A DNA stretch of 64,000 bases. It comes from Lichina pygmaea (Eukaryota > Ascomycota > Lichinomycetes > Lichinales > Lichinaceae). Positions 11,901 through 23,472 of the stretch are shown here, in pieces. The position numbers and the translations under genes are program-made. The notes beneath the pieces were generated by a model that searched no databases, was not told the origin of the DNA, and worked only from the letters and a program-made list of their open reading frames with translations. Each line of letters begins with the position of its first letter. Within the stretch, counting starts at the first letter, position 1. The stretch lies in assembly GCA_963422465.1 (NCBI GenBank), contig OY730173.1:744001-808000 (forward strand), in the 5' to 3' direction.

Positions 11901-14300
11901 TAACGAGCCTCGACGTCAAGGACCACCGGCACCGCACGGGCCAGAGCAAGATGCTCGGCATCTTTGAAGTGAACGACGAGGGCGCCAGGGTAGGGAACTC
12001 GCTGGTACACCAGATGCTGCCCGATTCCCGCGAGGCGAAGAAAGGTCCAGCTTCGCCCGCCTACGCGATCAAGACCAGCATCTTGAGTTTCCTACAGCAT
12101 TGTCTCGAGTCGCTTCCGGCGCGGCCCAACCTCGCCCATCGCTTGCTTGGTTTCTCTTGCGCCGGTGACCGCGTCGAGGTCGACCCCAACGGCGGCCTGG
12201 CCCACGGCCATTCCCTGTTCCACGCCGTCGTCAACACCGTGGTTCACTATCCAAGCAGCGACGGGCTCGGCTTGCAGAGCTGGCTTTACGCCATCCGAAA
12301 GATGGCCTTCGAGGTGCTACGTGTCCTGTGGACCAGCCCGCTATCGGCCGTGTACACCATGACCGAACTGCGCGCCCACGGATTCCTCTACGGCCAGCTG
12401 GCGAACCAGACCGTCATCACCGTCGACACGATGTTCGACGGTCGAACCCTGACGGATCCGTCGTTCCTCATGTCCGATGCTGCCCTTTGCTGCAATCAAT
12501 GCCTGCGTGAAAGGTCCCGCCTGCTCGGCTACGCCGCGGCGGAGCTGAAACTGCTGGCCGAAGAGCGTGCCCCGACGCTCAAGGCCCAGACGGTGTCGGC
12601 GCTGCTGGGAAGGACCGTCTTGGACGACGGCCAGACGACGTCCAATCCATCCATCTTCGAGCTCTTTGACTTTTCCGAGATCGAGCTCGGAGACGACATT
12701 CCACAGCCGAGGTTCGGTGTGTTTGGGGATCTTGACATTGAATTCTGTATCCAGAAGCAGGCCGGCGGACACGACATGTCAGACCTCGAGAGCGTCGAGC
12801 AGCTACTCACCTTACGGCTCAACAACGCTTTGAAGACCGGCGAGGTGTCGATAGCGGACGAGAGGACGGTACGGTCCGAACTGCTGAGATCCATCGAGCA
12901 GTTGCGTGCCAGAAATCACCAAACACTCCTCCTCGTCTCCAAGCTAGCGACGCTGAAGGCGTGGTGTCAGCTGCTGGTATTGATCGTCGAGGTAGGCGGT
13001 CTCGAGGCGGACATCAAAGCGGCCTTCGTGCTCCGCACCCTCCAGTTGATCCTGCCGAAGCTCGAACATTTCACGCTCCACCACGCCGCCGAGGCGGTCG
13101 AGCTCGCACGGGTCGCGAAGACCATCCTCTTCAACATCGACCTCGAATCAGCGTCCTTTGGGAGAGGGCAGGCGGGCGACGTCGCGGCGGACCGGCTATA
13201 CCAGCTCTTTCTGGCGTCCCTCCGTGGGATACACTCGCCATCATCGAACCCTGAGTTGCGGGAGATGTTCTACATCATCTGTCATCGCTACAGCGTCCAT
13301 CTCACCGAGCGTCAGGACGGTGCCGGGTCTCTCAGCTCGCACCTCATCCGAGCGATCAGCAACGCCGGTGAAGCCTTGATGGAGACCGTGTGTGAAGACG
13401 CATACGTCGGTCCTGGCACGAGCAGCATATGCGCCCTGCTCTTCTTCGACGGGCTGCTCCTCCTGTCGCAGCGAGACGGCTCGAGCTACGTCATGGACTC
13501 GCTCGTGCGGATGAACTTCTTGAGCCTTGCCATCGAGACGATCAAACGCATTCCTGCCGACCTACAGATCACTGCAGCCCAAGGTAAGTTGCTCCAGAAT
13601 CGGTAGAGCGGAAGTTTTCGTCGGCTCATTGCGCCGTCAGACGTGCCGATGCTGCTGTCGTACTATGACACGATGCTGTCGCTCCTGCTCCGGCTCGCGC
13701 AGACCCGGCTCGGGGCGACCCACCTCTTCAAGGCCGGCATATTCCAGTGCATGCGCGAATCCGGTCTGTTCTCGGTCGATCCTGACGTGGGAATCGGTGA
13801 GCATCTCGATCAGGCTCGGTTTACGACGAAGATGTTCGAAGTGGAGCTGACAGGAGCGTTCTCAGAGATGGACGATCCGAACGCTCTCAGCAAGTACTAT
13901 AGGATGCTACTGGCCACTCTCCGCATCGTCACCTCGGTCGTCATGAGCTGCGGACCTCAGAACCCCCGAACCATCAAGGAAGCCCGGAATCTCTTGCTGG
14001 AGAACCGTGCGTCCATGTCGACGGCGTTCAAGCGACAGGCGAAGATTGGAGGCATTCGTGTCGACAACGTGGGCGCGCTCGGCGACATCGTCAAGCACTA
14101 CGTCCTGCTCATCACGGCTACCGATTTTCTAAAGGTACAACCACCACCACCACCACCACCACCAAAGCCCAGTTACAACCTTCCTTTCCCACCACTGCCT
14201 TCCTCTCGCCTCCCGTGTCTCAAGGTGCGCTGCTGACCAGCTACAGTATGAAGAAGCACAAGATGCGGCGAGAACATCGACATTCACGCACTTTACATGA
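8999..14300 (+). CDS. NUP192: Nuclear pore inner-ring nucleoporin Nup192/Nup205
   Basis: Large alpha-solenoid scaffold protein of the inner ring of the nuclear pore complex. Exons 8999-9203, 9276-13583, 13641-14134 and 14247-14300 join in phase to 1686 residues, very close to yeast Nup192 (about 1680). Recognisable family stretches are the N-terminal segment NIDDVEYSLNDEFKQNTIQL with LDELKAAELLLQAQ, followed by LALTLALDDDNG. The C-terminus ends in a short final exon (YEEAQDAARTSTFTHFT) after the conserved DIVKHYVLLITATDFLK. The first intron carries a clear GGCTGAC branch site. The third intron contains a CAC-repeat run that reads as poly-proline if left unspliced. The ATG at 8999 is the first in frame and gives a family-like N-terminus. 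Divergent to TEL1. Confidence 0.93.
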
Positions 14301-15114
14301 CCAATCTAGGCTATCGCTTTTCGGCGTCAGATTTCCTTTCCTCTGTGGGTTGTCGTCTTGTTTGTCCATCAATGCCAGTGCCCGAGCATCAGCGAGCGGC
14401 GTCAGCGGAGTGCCCGGAGCGGTTCTCAACCGTTGCTGTCTCATTGTTTCAAAAGTAAGTTGAATCCTACAGGGCTTTTTGAGCGTCAAAGTGGTGGAGT
14501 ATATCTTAAGAAGTGCGTATGTACGGTATTCGACCAGCGAACGGATGCTTGATTACGTAAGCGAGCCAAGTCTACGCGACTGATGCCACGTCGGGATTCC
14601 CCGAGATACGGTAATTAGTGCCTGAGCAGGACGCATTTAGGCGTGGCTCCGCCTATAACCACAAGTACTCCAAGGTACAGTACGTACATCGTACGCCTCA
14701 CCATACGCTGTACGTACTCCGTACTCGTACGCTAGCTTCACCTACGCCTCACGAGCTCTCTTACCACATACCACCTTTGCATGCATGCACATGCACGTGC
14801 AAGTGCAGGGGCTCGACTTACAACCCGGTACGGGAGTACAACCTTTGCAGTCAGGCAGTGTTCATGCTTCTGTGACGATAATGGTCTCCAGCAAGCTGAG
14901 ATCATCTGGCGCAGAGGACCAGCTGAACATCCGTAACGTACATGCCACGCCAAACCCACGCTAGACACCATATCGGACCATCATCCCCACCGTCGCTGCT
15001 TCCGTCGCTACTCCCGTCGCTGCTAGTTGTTGCTGCGTCCGCTGCTGCGTCCGCTGGGCCGAAAAGAGTACCACCTCCGCCACGTCTTTCCATCCGCTAC
15101 GGCCGAAAGCCCTT
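14301..15114. other. Intergenic region NUP192/CUL4
   Basis: No gene seen. Contains a GTAC-rich tract (about 14677-14737), a short ATGCATGCACATGCACGTGC-type alternating stretch near 14780-14800, and CGTCGCTGCT-type short repeats at about 14990-15055 just upstream of the cullin start. Confidence 0.55.
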
Positions 15115-18088
15115 ATGCCCCCTTCGTCACCACGCCGGCAGAGCACCATCGCCGAACTCTTCGAGTCGACGCAGCCCAAGCGCTCCGGCTCCAAAGTCGA
15201 AGCGGTGCCTCACAAGCGCATCAAGACGTCTCATGCCCCCGACGATATGGCCACCGCTTCAAGTCCGGGTGGACCGCCGCGCTCGACGCCGACAAAGGCC
15301 TCGGCGTCCGGACAGGGCGATCGCAACCGGACCGTTGTGGACCTGACCACCTCGCCAGGCCCTCCCCAGCTGGAGATGTGGGATGGCAGCTGCAAGAAGG
15401 GCCCCAGCGAGAAGGCGTCTAGCTTTCGGATCTACGGTGGAGCAAGGCGGATCCCGATCAAGAACCTCAGATCGCCATCGCGCACCGGCCCAGGAGAGCT
15501 GCTTCGGCGGGCGTGGGAGCCGCTCGACGCGGCCTTGACGGCCATCTTCACCGGTCAGAGGATCGCAGGCGCCATGGAGGAGCTATACCGTAGCGTCGAG
15601 AGCGTCTGTCGACATCAGGCTGCGGAGGCGTTGGCCAAGAAGCTGCGGTACCGATGTGCCGAGCACGTCAAAGGCCATATCTGGGGCCAATTGAGCCGTA
15701 TGCTCGCCCGGCGCCAGACCGACCTTGTGATGCTTCGCGCCGTGCACGCGTCTTGGAGGAGATGGAGCGAGCAACTGGCACGTGTCCCTCCTCTGCTTCC
15801 CCTGTCAAGTCCTCTACACTGTTCTACTCTACTCCGGTTGGGCGGGACACCGGCGGCTGACGTCGGCTCCAGGTGACAGTCCGGTCCGTCTTCTTCTATC
15901 TGGATCGATCGTATCTCATCTCCTCCGATGAACCCACGCTCGAGGACATGTGCCGCTCCCAGTTTCGCCACTACGTCCTCTATCAGGACGGGCTGAAGAC
16001 GGTCGTCCTGAGGGCCGTGTGCAACCTTGTCGACGACGCCCGCAACGGAGCCAGAGACCCGAGCCACGAGTCCACGCTCAGGGACGCCATCAGGATGACG
16101 CACGACCTGGTCGTCTACACGGCCGACCTCGAGCCCGCGCTTTTGATGGCCTCGACACTGTACTTCCAGCGCTGGGCCGATGAGGAGAGCTCGACTCGTG
16201 GTCTCGCCAGCTACGTCGAGCGATGCGGGAGACTGACGGAAGGCGAGAAGACCCGCTGCGACCTGTTCGCTTTCGATGGGTCGACGAGACGGGAGCTTCT
16301 GGCCGCGCTCGAGGACCAGGTGCTTCGCCGGAAGATCGACTTCCTCGTCGACGTCGACCAGTTGTCGAACGTCTTGGATGCCGAGGCCACGACCGTCCTC
16401 AAGCTCCTTTACGGGCTGCTGCAGAGGGTCCGTTGCGAGAAGCGGCTGCAGAAACCCTGGGAGACGTATATCAAGTCGACCGGCACCAACATCCTCAACG
16501 GCGGAGGACGCTCGAGCGACACGGTGGTCCAACTGTTGGAGCTCAAGACCAAGGTCGACCGCATCTGGAAATCGGCCCTGCACAGGCACGAGGGCCTAGG
16601 CCTGCTGCTGCGCGAGTCGTTCGCGTCATTCATCAACGAACGGCCTCCCGGGGCCGCGGCGGCGAGCGCGACCCAGGCGTCTCCCGGCGAGATGATTGCC
16701 AAGTACATCGACACGCTCATGCGTGGCGGCGTGAAGGCCATCCCGCCGTCGCTGAGCACCCTCGGCGGCAACGCCGTCGACGGCAATCGCGAGCTCGACA
16801 CGATGACGGGCGACGAGGATGCCGAGATCGGCTGGCAGCTCGACCAAGCGCTCGACCTGTTTCGATTCATCGAGGGGAAAGACGTGTTCGAGGCGTTCTA
16901 CAAGAGGGACCTGGCGCGCCGGCTGCTGATGGGCCGAAGCGCAAGCGCCGACGCGGAGCGTAGCATGTTGACGAAGCTCAGAAACGGTGAGTCGGGCCCG
17001 ACGGCGCGCGGATCTCGCGTGCGATCCGATTCGAGGCGCTGACCATATTCGGTCCAGAATGCGGCGCCGCCTTCACCCACAACCTCGAGCAGATGTTCAA
17101 GGACATCGACCTCGCCAGGGACGAGATGGCGTCGTACAAGCAGATACAGGAAGACAGCGGCCGACGGAGCAAGCTGGACCTCAACGTCAACGTTCTCTGC
17201 TCGGCCGCCTGGCCAAGCTACCCCGACGTACCCGTCACCGTGCCACCGGAGATCTTGACCGCCGTCGAAGCCTACGACCGGTTCTACAAGCAGAAGCATA
17301 CGGGACGAAGTCTGTCCTGGAAGCACTCGCTCGCGCATTGCGTCGTGCGGGCGAGATTTTCGCGAGGAAACAAGGAGCTCCTCGTCAGCTCTTTCCAGGC
17401 CCTCGTCCTGCTTCTCTTCAACGGAATGGACGACGGCAGCTCGCTCGCATATCAGGATGTTCAAGCGGCAACGGGGCTTCGTAAGTCACAGCATCTGACG
17501 GCTACCCGGGGGGTCATCTAGACAGGGGAGCGTTCGACTGATGCTCGGTCACCCCTTTTAGCCGAGTCCGAGGTGGGTCGCACCCTCCAGTCGCTGGCCT
17601 GCGCCCGATACCAGGTCCTCAAGAAGGAACCCAAGGGGCGCGAAGTGGCCACGACGGACAGCTTCTCGGTCAACGTCGGCTTCACCGACGCCAAGTACCG
17701 CATCAAGATCAACCAGATCCAGCTCAGGGAGACGAAAGAAGAGTACACGGCCACGCACGAGGACGTCAGCCGCGACCGGCAGTACGAAGCGCAGGCGGCG
17801 ATCGTGCGCATCATGAAGAGCCGCAAGGCCATCTCGGCGCCAGAGCTGATGGCCGAGACGATCAGTCTCACGAAGAACCGCGGCGCGCTCGACACGTCGG
17901 AGATCAAGAAGCAGATTGACAAGTATGTGTCTTTTCTTCTCTCTTTGGTCCAGACGGGTTTGATGTGCAATCGTTGCATTCGGCTGACTCGATGTTGTCT
18001 CTGTTCGTTTCCCACCAGGCTTATCGAGAAGGAGTACATCGAACGTGTCGTCGAGGACAAGCGCATGGTGTACAGGTACCTTGCTTGA
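15115..18088 (+). CDS. cul4: Cullin-4 type ubiquitin-ligase scaffold
   Basis: Cullin scaffold of a DDB1-type CRL4 ubiquitin ligase. Exons: 15115-15783, 15873-16986, 17058-17480, 17562-17922 and 18019-18088, about 878 residues. The first junction is uncertain by a few bases (15781/15880 is also possible). Diagnostic stretches are RSVFFYLDRSYL in the cullin repeats; ECGAAFTHNLEQMFKDIDLA at the start of the homology domain; and TLQSLACARYQVLKKEPKG. The C-terminal winged-helix part has the neddylation context VRIMKSRKAIS and ends IEKEYIERVVEDKRMVYRYLA, the usual cullin end. The N-terminus is long, basic and disordered, as in Cul4. It begins with RRQSTIAELFESTQ, which resembles a PCNA-binding box. 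Cul4 rather than Cul1 or Cul3 is inferred from that extension and the overall pattern. Confidence 0.88.
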
Positions 18089-19858
18089 AACCATCTCTCG
18101 CACGGTATCCTTCCGTCTCTCCCCTCCATCTCCCATCCTTTCCGATACCTCATTCTTCGATTCTCGTTCCACCGAATGTTCCTGCGCGACCACAGAACGT
18201 GCATTACGGGGTGTCTCCCCGCGGGTGCTCGTGCTCGTGCTCCAGCAGCTCCATACCGGCGTGCATTGTCCGCTTCTCTTCACACTCTCCGCGACGACGG
18301 TGTCTCGGGACAACGTCCGTGGCCGGAGAAGCATGACGGCCACGCATTCGCCCGTCATCACTACTGCTCACCTCTTCAGGTCACGAAATACCGTCTTTGA
18401 GCATGAATACCACCAGATATGAATACCTCTTCAAGCACGAGCACTGCAAGATACAATTCCTCGTACGAAGAACTCAGGCCAGGCTCCAGCCACATCACCC
18501 GTAGGCCACGATCATCCAGGGAGGCATCGTTCGCCGTGCCCTGCGAACCAAAGCGCCAGTGTGCACGCGCCCCAGCGGCTCTGGGTACGTAGTAGTCGGG
18601 TCGTCAATTTTGGGACCCTGGTCGATGCCTGCAGTGCGAGGTGGGAGGAGAGTAATCAGCTGTAGTGGGACAGTAAGTAGTAGTAGTAGTTTATGTTCGA
18701 CTACAAACGCTGTAGCGAGTAGCGGGAGGAAGATGAGTGTGACGACTGATTGATTGATTAGGGAGAACTAGCCAATCAATTACATGTCGTCCTGCAAGCA
18801 TTTGTTTGCCTTGGAGCTGGCACAGCTCTAGAAGGCACTAGGCGGCACCATGCAGGATCAACGTCAAACAGTTTAGAGCAGTCCCACTCGCAGCAGAAGA
18901 GTCTTTTGGGGGGGGAGAATGAAGGAGGAGGAGGAGGAGGGGGGAGGGTTATAGCAGGCCAAGTTCAAGCACCCACGTCCTACAGTCCAAATATCTTTAC
19001 CTGATCTCTCTCCTCCTCTCTGAACCAACCAGGCAGCCTCTTCTTTCTTCCCACCAGCACTACCCGCAGTATCTACAGTATCTACTGTATTTATACTTCC
19101 GCCTACCTTACCCACTTCCTTGTCCGGTCCCAACTTTCTTGCTCTTGATCCGAGTGTAAGAGAAAGAGTTTGTCGAAGATCTGCGGTGTTTCACGACCGT
19201 GTTTTGTACAGTATGTAAGGTAAGTGGGGTCTTGTGACAAAAATCACTCGGCTCCAGAATCTCACTTCGAAATACGTAGTGATCCTGACGATGAAGGAAG
19301 ACGAGAAGTCCAGCCCCCTCCGTTCCCCGCCGTTCCCCCTCCGGGAGTAGAGTGGGCAGTTTTAGAGGCTTTGAAGTACAGGACTCTCCCTTGGAACAGA
19401 AACTCCAAGAAGGGGCACTCCTTTGTTCGTTCCGTCTGTCTGTCGGACCAAGAGACGGAGTATTTCTAGATTCGTTGACTGTTTTGATGGATACAGACTG
19501 TGCCAGGCCATGCCAGGCTATGTTTGGGTAGAGTGATGTTTATAGGCGCGGCTTCTTGTTGTCAGGCAGGAAGGACTATCGTCGATGCAAACTGTCGGTT
19601 TGATCTCGCTCTCCCTCCTGCTCCTTCTTCGTGAACGGTACTGTACTGTACTGTAATGGACGATGATGTTGGGCTCGATGGTGATATATCAAGGGGCCAC
19701 CCGAGGGTGGAGGGAGATACTGATGAAAAGGGCTTTGCTGATCAAAGATCCGCTTCCAGACAGACATGTTTCTGCGAGGAACATGATCAAGTTGGGCAAA
19801 TTACTTCACGCATCGGCATCTATTACACCACGTACTGCGTAGAAAGAGCACAATGCCC
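18089..19858. other. Long intergenic region, no gene recognised
   Basis: About 1.8 kb between the cullin stop and the stop of the next, converging gene. Holds short simple repeats (AGTAGTAGTAGT near 18673-18690, GGAGGAGGAGG near 18925-18945, TACTGTACTGTACTGTA near 19640-19655) and a duplicated TGCCAGGC motif near 19501. No conserved reading frame seen. Confidence 0.5.
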
Positions 19859-21226
19859 CTATATATCCTCCCCCGAGATCTTGGCGTGTCGAAAGTACTT
19901 CATGCCGAGCCAGGCGACGCCGACCCAGACCCAGGCCATGACGAGGGTCAAGATGATGAGGGCCGGGTAGTAGCCGACGATGGGCAGGGTCGGATCGTCC
20001 TCGAGCTCGGGCGGGGCGTACGGCGTCTCGCCCACGTCCCAGGCCCAGCTCCACACGCCCAGACAGCTGCCCATGCCGACGACGAAGACGAGCCAGGTCA
20101 CGGCCAAGACCACCCAGCCCCACCACTCCGTCTCGGAGTAGTCCCACTCGTCCGGCGCCATGGTCATGTTCATCGCCGCCGCCGCCGTCGTCGTCAGCGG
20201 CGGCGTCACCCGCACGGGACTGCCTCCCGAGAGCGGCGACTTGGGCCGTTTGATCGTGTGTCGTCTTGGGAGCGGCGGCGATATGGACGCGTTGGACGGG
20301 TACGAGGAGACGGAGACGGAGCTCTCGGACGTGTCGCTCCGTGCGTGTAGAGCCGTGTGGGTGGGCACCAGCAGCTGGTAGGCTTGCCCGCCGCCGTTGC
20401 CGAAGTCGTCCTCGTCCGTCGTCGAGAGCTCCCCCGATGGCGGACTGCCGAGAGGGCGCCTGAGAAGGCCGCTGCCGTTCACGTCTCGCTGCCCGACGGC
20501 CGCCACCGCTGCTGCTGCGACGTCTGGCGCCGGAGGCACCGAGGACAATGCTGCTTCGGAGGTAGGGACCGACGACGGGGTGGCTGCGACTGCAGCATCA
20601 AATGCAGCGAGACCAGAGCTGTCGAAGATGTCTCCTTCGACGCTGGCGGCAGCGCTCAACTCCGACCGTGTCCGTGTCCTATCCCCGTTGTCCGTCCCAG
20701 CGCCGTGCAGGCTTGGCGCAACCGGTCTGGCCGACGGCAGAGCGTTGGCCCACATGTTCTTCGTTCCCAGAAGCGCCGTCTTTCGAAGTGACCCCTTTCG
20801 TTTGCGTGCTCGCTCGTGTTTCTTCTCGCCGTCGCTGGTGTTCTGCACGCTCGGTCCCGCCGTGCCGTCGAGTCCGTACTCGCCGTCGCTGGCGTCTCCT
20901 TGCGCCGGCCATGTCGACGGCGACGACGGGACCTCGTCGCGCCCGAACCGTAGGAACGACAGCCTAGATAGTAGGCCCCCGGAGAGGCTCCTCTTGTGTC
21001 CGCTTCCGGTGCCGATACTGCCGTCGCTGCCACTGCCGTCGCTGCCACTGCCGTCGCTGCCACTGCCGCTGTCGCCGTGGCTCGAGGTGTGGATGACACC
21101 GGCGCAGCCATCTGCCTCGGCTTGGTCCGTCGTGAAGACCTTGTCCTTGACTTGAGGCACATGCCGGCTTCCGACACCATCAACGCTGTCGTTCGCAGGG
21201 ACTGTCTCCTCCTTGTGCGGACCCAT
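19859..21226 (-). CDS. Uncharacterised fungal membrane protein with C-terminal two-helix domain
   Basis: Single exon, 455 residues. The first 330 are low-complexity and probably disordered: GSGSDGS repeats around residues 53-70, a basic KKHERARKRKGSLRK stretch, and Ala/Ser/Pro runs. The last 100 residues form the only ordered part. They start with EWDYSETEWWGWVVLAVTWL, continue as a first hydrophobic helix (VVLAVTWLVFVVGMGSCLGV), then an acidic loop with PYAPPELEDDPTLP, a second hydrophobic helix (ALIILTLVMAWVWVGVAWLG), and end MKYFRHAKISGEDI. I recall this Trp-rich two-helix tail as conserved in Pezizomycotina proteins without a known function, but cannot verify that here. The 5' ends of this gene and the zinc transporter gene are divergent over about 670 bases. 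No function assigned. Confidence 0.8.
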   Translation of the reverse strand: MGPHKEETVPANDSVDGVGSRHVPQVKDKVFTTDQAEADGCAGVIHTSSHGDSGSGSDGSGSDGSGSDGSIGTGSGHKRSLSGGLLSRLSFLRFGRDEVPSSPSTWPAQGDASDGEYGLDGTAGPSVQNTSDGEKKHERARKRKGSLRKTALLGTKNMWANALPSARPVAPSLHGAGTDNGDRTRTRSELSAAASVEGDIFDSSGLAAFDAAVAATPSSVPTSEAALSSVPPAPDVAAAAVAAVGQRDVNGSGLLRRPLGSPPSGELSTTDEDDFGNGGGQAYQLLVPTHTALHARSDTSESSVSVSSYPSNASISPPLPRRHTIKRPKSPLSGGSPVRVTPPLTTTAAAAMNMTMAPDEWDYSETEWWGWVVLAVTWLVFVVGMGSCLGVWSWAWDVGETPYAPPELEDDPTLPIVGYYPALIILTLVMAWVWVGVAWLGMKYFRHAKISGEDI

Positions 21227-21897
21227 CCAAGCCGCTCATTCTGTTCATCGTCGTGCGGCCTATGTTCTTCCCCGATCACCGTTCATGATTGGTTGGTGGT
21301 TGGTGCTGGGCTAACTTGAAGCAACTCGTCGGTCGTCCTCGACGACGATGATGGGATGGAGGCTGAAAAAGCAACGCGAACGAGATGATGCCGAGACGCA
21401 TGAGATTGTCCAGAGATCTCCCGTGTGCATTGCCGCACCGCCGGCGGCCGCGGTACGAAGTACGAATGTCTCAGATAGGCCTTTCGGGATGTGCCAGAGC
21501 CGCGAGGCCGTCCTCTTGCCGTTCGCAGGAAGCACGATTGACGATCGGATCTGTGTCGGGTGTTACTACGGTACCGGTATCGCGCTGGGGCAGCAACTCT
21601 GCTGAAAAGTGAGCCCACGACGAGTTGAGAAGCATCGACCAAGACCCTGCTCTGCTCTGCTCCTCCGCAAGAAAGCTCTTACACCGGGGTAATCGCTGAT
21701 CCTCAGCAGTTCTCTCGTTGCACTTCTCGTTCCTTTCCTACGGCGACCGCATCACGTCCTGGCCAGACTTCCTTACTTATCTCTTATCTCGGCTCATTCG
21801 AGACTGTGGCCATCGCCAGGAGAGGAGAACGTCATCGGACATGGGACAGCTTCGGGAGTGGTCTTGCTTCTGATCTCGGGCATCGTGGACGAGAGCG
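21227..21897. promoter_or_regulatory. Shared divergent promoter region
   Basis: 671 bases between two divergently transcribed starts (membrane protein on minus, ZRG17-like on plus). No gene seen. Specific sites could not be identified beyond CT-rich stretches. Confidence 0.4.
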
Positions 21898-23472
21898 ATG
21901 ACGCTGGGTATCCCAATTCCGCTGCCTCCGCGGACGCCGACTCCGCCGCTCGAGGACCGCGACGGCAACGGCGATGAAGTGCTCGCGGCAGACGCGGCCA
22001 AGGCGGGGCAGATCCGGCTTGATAGGGACGCTCTGTCGCCCATGATCGAGAACTTCCCGCCACGGTACTCTACGCTGGGGTCATCGAGTGCGGCTCCGGG
22101 ACCGCCCCCGCTGAGTCCCACCGGTCCGGCGTCCTTCTACTCCGGCGGCGCTCTCGACGGCGCCGCCACGAATCAAAGTGCGATCGGCGATTCCAATCCT
22201 TTCAAGTTCAAGACCACGACGCTTGCCAACTCCCCTCTGGCCAAGTCGGTATGCACCGCCTCGGCGGATCATCCTCCCTGACCTTGAGGCCAATCGCTGA
22301 CGGCTGCGTCCACGTAGACCGTCGGCCAGCGCCGCGGACACAAGTACAAACACAGCAGCGTCTCGCACCAGGTCTTCCTCGAGCCGCCTCCCAGGGCGCC
22401 CCTTGCGCTGCCGGCGTCGTTGCCGGTGCCGACGTTCAAGGAGTGCCGGAAGAGCCTGTCCAAGGAGCAGCGGACGCGCGTCTCGTGGTGCCTGTGCCAC
22501 GCTCTCGTCGCCGCCTTCACGCTGTGGAGCGCATGCGGCTCCCTCGCCATGACGGCCCTGTCGCATCTCATCCTGTTCGATGCCCTCGGCGCGACCCTGT
22601 GCGTGGTCGTCGACGTCTTGGGCAACTTTGAAGTCTGGAAACGGGCCAGCATCAGACATCCCTTTGGGTAGGTAGACCTTCCTCCGCGTCCTCTCGACCT
22701 TGGCGCTTACGTGCCGTCATCTCCACGCAGCCTGGAGCGCGCCGAGGTGCTTGCAGGCTTCGCCTTGTCCGTCTTGTTGTTGTTCATGGGCTTCGATCTG
22801 ATCAGCCACACGGTGCAACACATGCTCGAGTCGCTGGGCCACGAATCCCACCACGAGCATCGCCACGACCGCGTCTCTCCCGGCAGCGTCGACATTGTCG
22901 CGCTTCTGGCCATCGTCTCGACCTTGGTGTCGGCGATCGGGCTCGGAAACCACGCGCGCATCGGCAAGGCCATCCGGTTCGCCTACATGGATTCCCTTCC
23001 CTTTGTGCTCAACAACCCATCTCATTTTCTCACCCTCTCCTGCTCCGCGCTTCTCCTCCTGCTCCCGCTGCTTTCCGTACGCATGTACGTCTGGCTCGAC
23101 CGTTTTCTGTCGAGCACGATCGCGGTGTCCATGGGCGTCCTGGGCGTTCGACTGGTCCAGACGCTGGGTTTCATGCTCCTGATGAGCTATTCGGACGACG
23201 GCGTGCCACAGGTGATCAAGGACATCGAGCGGGACGCCTCGGTGACCGCGGTCGACGAGGCCAGCTTCTGGCAGGTGCACCACGGCTTGTGCATGGCGAA
23301 CCTCAAACTCCGTGTGCGTGGCGGCAACGAAGAGGCGGCCACGCGTCTGCGCGAACGAATCACGAGCATGATCAGGAACAGGCTGGGCGGTGGCTACGGA
23401 GGCGGAGGGCAGCGCTGGGAGGTGTCGACCCAGATGACTTTAGAGGGCCTGGTGCAGCCAAGCATCAAATAG
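21898..23472 (+). CDS. ZRG17: Zrg17-type zinc transporter subunit (cation diffusion facilitator)
   Basis: CDF-family protein resembling yeast Zrg17, which partners Msc2 to move zinc into the ER/early secretory pathway. Exons 21898-22248, 22318-22667 and 22731-23472 give 480 residues. The N-terminal 110 residues are Pro/Ser-rich and cytosolic. Membrane segments include CLCHALVAAFTLWSACGSLA, LIFDALGATLCVVVDVLG-like, VLAGFALSVLLLFMGFDLI, VDIVALLAIVSTLVSAIGLG and FLTLSCSALLLLLPLLSV. A histidine-rich loop (GHESHHEHRHD) lies between segments, as in zinc CDFs. The cytosolic tail has ASFWQVHHGLCMANLKLRVR and NRLGGGYGGGGQRWEVSTQM, which I recognise from fungal Zrg17. The ER zinc role is inferred from the family. 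Confidence 0.85.
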
